Origin: an uncultured Collinsella sp.
GTDB taxonomy: Bacteria; Actinomycetota; Coriobacteriia; Coriobacteriales; Coriobacteriaceae
Assembly (NCBI GenBank): GCA_900546085.1
Contig: URBS01000013.1
Span: forward strand, 1 to 26,095
Length of the DNA: 26,095 bases
Reading direction: 5' to 3'
Made by a program: the position numbers and the translations under genes. Under the pieces are notes generated by a model. It saw nothing but the letters and a program-made list of their open reading frames with translations. It had not been told where the DNA came from and searched no databases. Below are positions 21,310-26,095 of this stretch, piece after piece; within the stretch, counting starts at the first letter, position 1, and each line of letters begins with the position of its first letter.

Positions 21310-22389
21310 CTACTCCTCGTGATGGTGGCCGCAACAGCACTCGTGGCCGTCATCATGGCCGTGGCCGCCGCAGCACTCGTGGTCCTCGCCGTGATGGTGG
21401 CCGCAACCGCACTCATGCTCGTCGCCGTGCTCGCCGCAACCGCAGCCGTCTTCGTGGGCACCGTGCTCCTCGGGGCGATACTGCGACCAGTCCAGACCGG
21501 CGGCGATGGCGTCGGCCTCCTCCTTGTAGAGGACCGTGATGGCCTGGGTACCCAGCTTGGCGCCACCGATGGCGTCGAGCATGTCGTAGAGCGTAAAGGC
21601 CACGTCGGCGCCGGGCAGCGCGAGCTCGCGGTCATCGGCGTAGGCGAGCGCCAGACGCAGGTCCTTAATGAAGTGCTCGACCATAAAGCCGGGCTTGTAG
21701 TCGCCGTCGAGCGCCTTGGGGGCCAGGCTCTCCATGGCGCCGGACTTGCCGGTGCCGCCCAGGATCATCTGGCGGGTCTTCTCCAGGTCAAGGCCGCTCA
21801 GCTCGGCAAATGCCATGGCGTCGGCCATGCCGACCATGCAGGCGCCCAGCGACACCTGGTTGGCGAGCTTGGCAGCCTGACCCTTGCCGGCGCCATCGAA
21901 GCAGCAGATGTTGGCCGCAAAGGTGGCAAGGATATCGCGGACCGGCGCGATGTCGTTCTCGGTGGCGCCCACGATAGCCGTGAGCGTGCCGGCGATGGCA
22001 CCAGACTCGCCGCCGGTGACGGGGCAGTCAAACGCCATGCGGCCGGAAACCTGGGCGGCCTCGGCAATGTCGCGCGCCAGCTCGGGGGAGCTCGTGGTGA
22101 GGTCGATCAGGACCGCGCCGGGTTTAGTGCACGCGAGCAGGCCGTCGCCCGCCAGGTAGAGCTCCTCGACCTCGGAGGGATAGCCCACCATGGTAAAGAC
22201 GACGTCGGCGTTCGCCACGGCGTCGGCCGGCGTATCGGCCCAAACGGCACCGCGCTCGATAAGCGCGGCGGCCTTGGACTTAGTGCGGTTGTTGACCGAG
22301 ACGGGATAGCCGGCATCCAGGATGTGGCCGGCGATGGGGGCACCCATGATTCCGGTGCCGATGAATGCGACGGAGAGCTTGTTTGCCAT
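21310..22389 (-). CDS. 3-hydroxyisobutyrate-dehydrogenase-family oxidoreductase with a Cys/His-rich tail
   Basis: A 359-residue NAD(P)-dependent beta-hydroxyacid dehydrogenase. The Rossmann motif GTGIMGAPIAGHILDAG is at 11-27, DLTTSSPELA and DCPVTGGESGA form the substrate site, and the catalytic Lys lies in GKGQAAKLANQ. Relatives include 3-hydroxyisobutyrate dehydrogenase and tartronate-semialdehyde reductase; the substrate here is not determined. Family members are about 290-300 residues. This one carries about 53 more, residues 307-359, with 14 His and 9 Cys by my count, in runs such as GCGCGEHGDEHECGCGHHH. Such tails bind Ni, Zn or Cu in proteins like SlyD. AAAGGAAAGG precedes the ATG. Confidence 0.88.
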   Translation of the reverse strand: MANKLSVAFIGTGIMGAPIAGHILDAGYPVSVNNRTKSKAAALIERGAVWADTPADAVANADVVFTMVGYPSEVEELYLAGDGLLACTKPGAVLIDLTTSSPELARDIAEAAQVSGRMAFDCPVTGGESGAIAGTLTAIVGATENDIAPVRDILATFAANICCFDGAGKGQAAKLANQVSLGACMVGMADAMAFAELSGLDLEKTRQMILGGTGKSGAMESLAPKALDGDYKPGFMVEHFIKDLRLALAYADDRELALPGADVAFTLYDMLDAIGGAKLGTQAITVLYKEEADAIAAGLDWSQYRPEEHGAHEDGCGCGEHGDEHECGCGHHHGEDHECCGGHGHDDGHECCCGHHHEE

Positions 22390-22487
22390 GAAGCCTTTCC
22401 TTTTGGGTTGGGTGTTGTTACCAGGTTGAATACTCGGTGCCAGCGTTTGGGCTGTGAGTTGGGATCGATTACGGCCGCGTTACTTGC

Positions 22488-23441
22488 CTACTGACCGCGC
22501 ACGCGGCGGGCGATGCGGTCGGAAAGCGACGCCTTGTCGGCGCGGTTCTTGCCCCAAAACGCGCAGGCCACCATGCCGGGGCCCACGTGCGAGCCGATGG
22601 TGGGACCCACGGAGCTGCGAATGATCGTGACGTCGGCGCAGCCCTCCTCCTTGCGGATGGCGGCTTCGAGCCAGTCGCCGTCCTTTTCGGCATCGGCCGT
22701 CATAATGGCGATGGGCATGGTGCGATCGGGCACATAGTTCTCGCGGAACGACTTGAGAATGGACTTGAGCGCCTTCTTGCGACCGCGGTTGACGCCGATC
22801 AGCGACAGCGAGCCGGCCAGGTCGTAGGACAGCTCGGGTTTGACGTCGAGCTTTGCCGTGAGCTGTGCCGCCGCGGGCGGAATGCGGCCGCCGGCAGCCA
22901 GCGCGTCAAAGCTCTCGAGCGTAAAGTAACCGTGGACATAGGTCTTGGCCTCGTTTGCCCAGTCGACCAGCTGCTTGGCGGTCAGTCCCGCCGAACGCTG
23001 GCGCACGGCCTCGAGCGCCAAGAGCTCGCCGGTCGCGCAGGGCAGGGCGTTGTCGACCACGTACAGCTCAAAGTTGGGATACTCGGTGCGCACGGCGTCC
23101 GCCGCCTGGCACGCGGAGTTGTAGCTCGACGACAGCGCCGAGGTAAAGCACAGGTAGACCGTGGGCGTGCCCTCTTTGGCGCACTCGGTAAAGAACTCGA
23201 TATAGCGGCCGAGCGACACAGCCGAGGTGGACACGCGGGCACCGGCGCGCATGCGGTCGTAGAACTCCTTGGGCGTGATGCTCGACCAGATGTCATCCGT
23301 GCGCTCCTCGCCATCGATAATGAAGGGGAAACCCAGGATATCGACATCGAGGTTCGCGGCGACCTCGGGGCTAAAGTCGCAGCAGGTATCGACGACGATG
23401 CGGCAACGGTCCGAATGACCGGCGGATGCGGCCTTGTCCAT
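22488..23441 (-). CDS. DegV family fatty-acid-binding protein
   Basis: A 317-residue DegV (EDD-fold) protein. Conserved elements are IVVDTCCDFSPEVA at 15-28, the STSAVSLGRY loop, CFTSALSSSYNSACQAA, LESFDALAAGGRIP and, near the end, GPTIGSHVGPGMVACAFWG. DegV proteins bind a fatty acid; as FakB they present it to the kinase FakA for phosphorylation. ATG at 23441 is preferred; the codon before it is TTG and could also serve, since AAGGAG lies at a workable distance from both. It heads the run dehydrogenase-membrane protein-HEAT-icd, though 98 bases separate it from the dehydrogenase. A terminator-like hairpin lies just upstream. No FakA gene is in the window. Confidence 0.88.
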   Translation of the reverse strand: MDKAASAGHSDRCRIVVDTCCDFSPEVAANLDVDILGFPFIIDGEERTDDIWSSITPKEFYDRMRAGARVSTSAVSLGRYIEFFTECAKEGTPTVYLCFTSALSSSYNSACQAADAVRTEYPNFELYVVDNALPCATGELLALEAVRQRSAGLTAKQLVDWANEAKTYVHGYFTLESFDALAAGGRIPPAAAQLTAKLDVKPELSYDLAGSLSLIGVNRGRKKALKSILKSFRENYVPDRTMPIAIMTADAEKDGDWLEAAIRKEEGCADVTIIRSSVGPTIGSHVGPGMVACAFWGKNRADKASLSDRIARRVRGQ

Positions 23442-23459
23442 CAAAGCGACTCCTTACGT

Positions 23460-23491
23460 AAAAAGGCGGCCACCCGCATGGGATGGCCGCC
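23460..23491 (-). terminator. Terminator of hpf, abutting the degV ribosome-binding site
   Basis: GGCGGCCA (23465-23472) pairs with TGGCCGCC (23484-23491). The minus-strand U-tract TTTTT runs to 23460 and the degV AAGGAG begins three bases later. A second perfect hairpin, CGTTAACT (23495-23502) with AGTTAACG (23509-23516), lies between it and the hpf stop. Confidence 0.75.
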
Positions 23492-23520
23492 AACCGTTAA
23501 CTCATGCAAGTTAACGTATT

Positions 23521-24105
23521 TTACTCGTCAAGTGTTTCGATGCGGGGCTTGATGATGCCATATCCACCATTCTTACGGTGATACACCACATTGATGAGGC
23601 CAGTCGTCGCGTTCTCGAACACGTAGAAGTCGTGGCCGAGCAGATCGGTCTGCACCAGCGCCTGCTCCTCAGTCATCGGGGTGACGTCGATGACCTTCTC
23701 GCGGACGAGCAGGTCGTCCTCCTCCTCGGGCAGCAGCAGGTCGGCCAGATCCTCGACGCGCTCGACCGGTGCGACATCCGCTGCGCTGGCACCGCCCTGG
23801 CGGTTGTCCACGACCTTGGTCTTGAACTTGCGCAGCTGGCGGGTGACCTTATCGGCGGAGAGGTCGATGGCGGCGTACATATCTGCACCGTGCTCGGCAA
23901 CGCGAATCACCGAACCGCGGGCACGAACCGTAACCTCGACGATTGCCGGGTTGGGGTTCGAGGGGTTCTTCTCATAGCGAAGTACAACGTCGACCGTCAT
24001 GGGCTCGATATCGAAAACCTTGAGCGCCTCGCCGATCTTCTCATCCACATGCGCACGCAGAGCATCGGTTACCGTCGTCTTGCGTCCAGAAACCTTGATA
24101 TCCAT
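23521..24105 (-). CDS. hpf: Ribosome hibernation promoting factor, long form
   Basis: A 194-residue long-type HPF that pairs 70S ribosomes into inactive 100S dimers in stationary phase. Residues 1-100 are the S30AE ribosome-binding domain (MDIKVSGRKTTVTDALRAHV and, later, HGADMYAAIDLSADKVTRQLRK in parts). After an acidic linker, about 140-194 form the dimerisation domain, with MTEEQALVQTDLLGHDFYVF and VVYHRKNGGYGIIKP. The start at 24105 is chosen because the domain begins there and GGAG lies 6 bases upstream; 20 extra codons upstream are open but unlike the family. Two hairpins follow the stop. Confidence 0.96.
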   Translation of the reverse strand: MDIKVSGRKTTVTDALRAHVDEKIGEALKVFDIEPMTVDVVLRYEKNPSNPNPAIVEVTVRARGSVIRVAEHGADMYAAIDLSADKVTRQLRKFKTKVVDNRQGGASAADVAPVERVEDLADLLLPEEEDDLLVREKVIDVTPMTEEQALVQTDLLGHDFYVFENATTGLINVVYHRKNGGYGIIKPRIETLDE

Positions 24106-24226
24106 ACGTGGCTCCAATCTGCCTCGGGGACTTACTGTACTGGCTATGTACCCATTGCCGTGCATTTAATCACGCGGATTCCCAAAGACCCGAATAACGA
24201 TTGCTTGATACCGCATACCGAAGTCT

Positions 24227-24250
24227 CGCACTTTTCTGTGGCAAAGTGCG
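24227..24250. other. Hairpin in the hpf upstream region
   Basis: The 24106-24422 stretch has no credible gene. CGCACTTT (24227-24234) pairs perfectly with AAAGTGCG (24243-24250). It lies about 120 bases upstream of hpf. A short minus-strand frame over 24166-24393 is probably not coding. Confidence 0.4.
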
Positions 24251-24322
24251 CTATAGGAGGGAGCCGGCGACTTTGTATTTGGTCCCGAAAATTGGCTTTG
24301 ACCTGCAGGTTTTATAGGGATG

Positions 24323-24356
24323 AAAAAGCCGGGCTCCCCTATTGGGGAAGTCCGGC
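24323..24356 (-). terminator. Terminator after the solute-binding lipoprotein
   Basis: GCCGG (24328-24332) pairs with CCGGC (24352-24356) and CCCC (24336-24339) with GGGG (24344-24347). On the minus strand TTTTT follows the stem. Confidence 0.75.
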
Positions 24357-24422
24357 AGTGCGTGTTGAAACCGTGAAGAGGTGTCCTTTCCAACGTATAG
24401 AAGACACCACCCCTAGCAATAA

Positions 24423-25415
24423 CTAGCTATTAAGCTTGTTAATGTCGTCGTCGGTGATGGTGCCTTCCTGGCTGGACGATTTGTCTTCGGAGGGTGCGGT
24501 CTCATTGTTGGAATCGGAGGATTCGCTGCCGGAGGATGCGGAGCCAGACGACTGAAGGTTGACACCAGATACTGTCTTAGTGGTGAGGTCGTAGGGCATC
24601 GTGCCATACCAGACGCAGTGGACTGCCTCGAGCGTACCGTCGACCGTGATGCCGTCGAGGGCATCGCTCACGGCACGGCACAGTTCGTCATTGGACGAGA
24701 GGCCCGCAACACCAAGCGTCGAGGGCGCCTCGAGCGCACCGACATAGGAGATCTCGCTCATCAGGCGTGCAAGGTAGCCGCCGGCCGTGGAGTCGCAGAT
24801 CACATAGTCGACTTCGCCGGACTCGAGCGCCTCAAAGCACTCGTTGATGTTGGAGTAAGTCTTTTGGTTGGCGGTGATGCTCTGCTTAGCAAGCGCCTCC
24901 TGCGAGGCCGAGGACATCTGGATACCCAGAGTAGACGTGTTAAGGGTATCGGTGGAAACGCTTAGCGACCCACCATCGCTGGTTTTACCGAACACGGAAG
25001 CGGCATCGTACAGGCAGGTGCCGAGCGAGCTAACGTCCCCATCCGTGGAGTTGATCTCGCCGATAAAGATATCAGCCTTTTTGTCGCCGAGCGCGGAACC
25101 TGCCGAGGACGCATCGACAAAGGCGACCTTAAGGCCCATGCGGCTTGCGAGGGCGCGGGCAGCGTCGACTGCATACCCCGTGAGCTCGCCGTCAGCGCTC
25201 TGCATGGCCTGCGGCGCATCGGAGGTATCGAGGGCAACCGTCAGGGTACCGGGAGTGACCAGGGCATCATCCGACACCGTGGGCGTGACGGTCTCGTACT
25301 CGATCTGGTCGATCGTGGGAGTCGTGAACGCAGACAGCGGGTTGAACGCGCATCCGCTCAGGCCCAAAACGGCGATGCCCGCCGCGGTCCCAGCACCTAA
25401 CCGAGCCGCGTGCAT
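24423..25415 (-). CDS. Solute-binding lipoprotein, family 3 (amino-acid type)
   Basis: A 330-residue extracellular binding protein. The signal MHAARLGAGTAAGIAVLGLS ends in the lipobox LSGC with Cys22 as the lipidated residue. The family-3 fold begins at PGTLTVALDTSDAPQ and includes DGELTGYAVDAARALASRMG, KKADIFIGEIN and, in the second lobe, CFEALESGEVDYVICDSTAGG. The last 45 residues are Ser/Glu/Asp-rich and probably disordered. The start at 25415 has GAGGGG 7 bases upstream; the ATG at 25433 is also possible and adds six residues. The frame stays open far upstream, but this precedes the signal peptide and is not likely to be translated. No permease or ATPase gene is adjacent in the window, so its transporter is elsewhere or beyond the end. 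Confidence 0.88.
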   Translation of the reverse strand: MHAARLGAGTAAGIAVLGLSGCAFNPLSAFTTPTIDQIEYETVTPTVSDDALVTPGTLTVALDTSDAPQAMQSADGELTGYAVDAARALASRMGLKVAFVDASSAGSALGDKKADIFIGEINSTDGDVSSLGTCLYDAASVFGKTSDGGSLSVSTDTLNTSTLGIQMSSASQEALAKQSITANQKTYSNINECFEALESGEVDYVICDSTAGGYLARLMSEISYVGALEAPSTLGVAGLSSNDELCRAVSDALDGITVDGTLEAVHCVWYGTMPYDLTTKTVSGVNLQSSGSASSGSESSDSNNETAPSEDKSSSQEGTITDDDINKLNS

Positions 25416-25667
25416 CAAGCTGCCCCTCACCATGTCCACTACCCTGCCTTCTGTGTCGTATACGATCCGTGCGTTGCACGAAATATCAGATTGTTCCCAC
25501 CAGCTGACCTGGTATTTGACCCCACACTTGCGCACCGGGGTGTTTGCTCGGGAGGCCGCAGCCACCTTCACGACTGGCCCGCTCGCCCGCGAGGCGGTAT
25601 TGCCCCAAAGAAAGTAGAACGGACGGTGCGGCTTACATCTAGGACGCGCCATGATCGCGCCGCGCGC

Positions 25668-25735
25668 ACGCGGTCGCTTACGTGGATCCCTTTGACCGCG
25701 TCTGTCTTGGACTAGGACGGGCATTTCGTCCGTCC
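25668..25735 (-). other. Paired hairpins in a long predicted leader
   Basis: The 25416-26095 stretch carries no gene I can support. ACGCGGTC (25668-25675) pairs with GACCGCGT (25694-25701), and GGACGG (25715-25720) with CCGTCC (25730-25735). Both would lie in the first 90 bases of the transcript from the promoter at 25765-25793, more than 300 bases before the lipoprotein start. Confidence 0.4.
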
Positions 25736-25764
25736 GCAACCACAGCCTGGTAGGAACGTAGCGC

Positions 25765-25793
25765 ATTATAGCTAAGTTCAAGCTAAAGTTTAA
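25765..25793 (-). promoter_or_regulatory. Predicted promoter of the lipoprotein gene or of an unannotated RNA
   Basis: On the minus strand TTAAAC (25788-25793) and a perfect TATAAT (25765-25770) are 17 bases apart, in AT-rich DNA. Confidence 0.5.
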
Positions 25794-25840
25794 GGTTAGG
25801 GGCGTCATTCGCATCGCGAGTACAGATTTCGCAGGTCAGG

Positions 25841-25905
25841 ACGGGCTGCACGTGGCCAGATTGAGCTCGTCGCCCCCTATGGGGAGCCTCGAGACGCCCG
25901 TTTTA
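25841..25905 (+). other. Structured region with terminator-like end
   Basis: ACGGGC (25841-25846) pairs with GCCCGT (25896-25901), inside which CTCG/CGAG and CCCC/GGGG form nested stems; TTTT follows at 25901-25904. No upstream plus-strand gene is seen for it to terminate. The DNA from 25906 to 26065 holds no gene I can support. Confidence 0.3.
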
Positions 25906-26065
25906 GGGGCCGTGTGCAAAAAACGGCAAATATGAGTACTGTTACCAATTTAGTAGCAGCGATTTTCCACCTCGTGAGCCGGTTTCGAGCTCATTTAGCC
26001 CTGCTTAGCGCCTTGATTTCCCACATTTGTTTATTATCTTGGTAGCGCGCAGAGATGTGGTGTAA

Positions 26066-26095
26066 GAGGCGGGGAATGCCCCGCCTCCGCCCTTT
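26066..26095. terminator. Terminator-like hairpin at the window edge
   Basis: A perfect 9-bp stem, GAGGCGGGG (26066-26074) with CCCCGCCTC (26079-26087) and loop AATG, followed by CGCCCTTT. It may serve a gene beyond the window. Confidence 0.6.

Noticed and set aside
21310..21469. Sequencing artefact or out-of-frame reading as the source of the Cys/His-rich tail
   Set aside because: The frame continues without shift from the enzyme core, and the stop is followed at once by the next gene's start, as expected for a real end.
24166..24393. 75-residue minus-strand frame upstream of hpf
   Set aside because: No ribosome-binding site, no domain, and it covers the terminator and a hairpin.
25416..25814. 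N-terminal extension of the solute-binding lipoprotein by up to 133 residues
   Set aside because: The lipoprotein signal and lipobox fix the start near 25415. The open frame upstream is explained by high GC and by chance.

Overview
The window looks like a chromosomal segment of a high-GC gut actinobacterium of the Coriobacteriia, most likely Collinsella or a close relative. That placement is an inference from the base composition combined with mannose-family PTS genes, amino-sugar catabolism, a long-form HPF and DUF2975/XRE and DUF4143 genes; no rRNA or species marker is present.

Layout. (1) 157-2241: a DeoR-type repressor and a divergent aldose 1-epimerase. (2) 2246-4094: a DUF4143 AAA ATPase bracketed by degenerate direct repeats, then a gene-poor stretch with a long inverted repeat. 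(3) 4095-4845: an orphan PTS IIB protein whose phosphorylated histidine is replaced by tyrosine, and a tRNA-Thr(CGU) with promoter and terminator. (4) 5068-5957: a two-gene cassette of a secreted protein and a small protein, both unrecognised. (5) 6094-16313: an amino-sugar locus: YhcH/NanQ-like protein, tagatose-6-phosphate kinase type LacC, LacX-like epimerase, a flavodoxin, NagA, AgaS-type SIS isomerase/deaminase, a GntR/UTRA repressor, and a PTS operon ordered IIA-YajC-IIB-IIC-IID. (6) 16314-17818: a long intergenic region rich in inverted repeats, then a DUF2975 membrane protein and its XRE partner. (7) 17861-24105: a membrane-anchored SurA_N-like protein, an NAD-type isocitrate dehydrogenase, a HEAT-repeat protein, a small membrane protein, a beta-hydroxyacid dehydrogenase with a Cys/His-rich tail, a DegV protein and HPF. 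(8) 24423-26095: a solute-binding lipoprotein with a long upstream region, and intergenic DNA.

How it works together. The central locus reads as import and catabolism of a galactosamine-type sugar. The PTS would bring in and phosphorylate GalNAc or galactosamine, NagA would deacetylate it, AgaS would isomerise and deaminate it to tagatose-6-phosphate, and LacC would phosphorylate that to tagatose-1,6-bisphosphate. The bisphosphate aldolase is not in the window. The GntR repressor probably links agaS and the PTS operon: an identical 13-base sequence, CTGGTAGTAACCA, lies at both promoters and resembles the TGGT-N4-ACCA sites of the NagR/DasR family.

Most worth following up: the Tyr-for-His orphan IIB, the Cys/His-rich dehydrogenase tail, the 40-codon fragment of a second nagA behind lacC, the roughly 85-residue acidic insert in IID, two mutually exclusive hairpins in the PTS leader, and the repeat cluster upstream of that operon.
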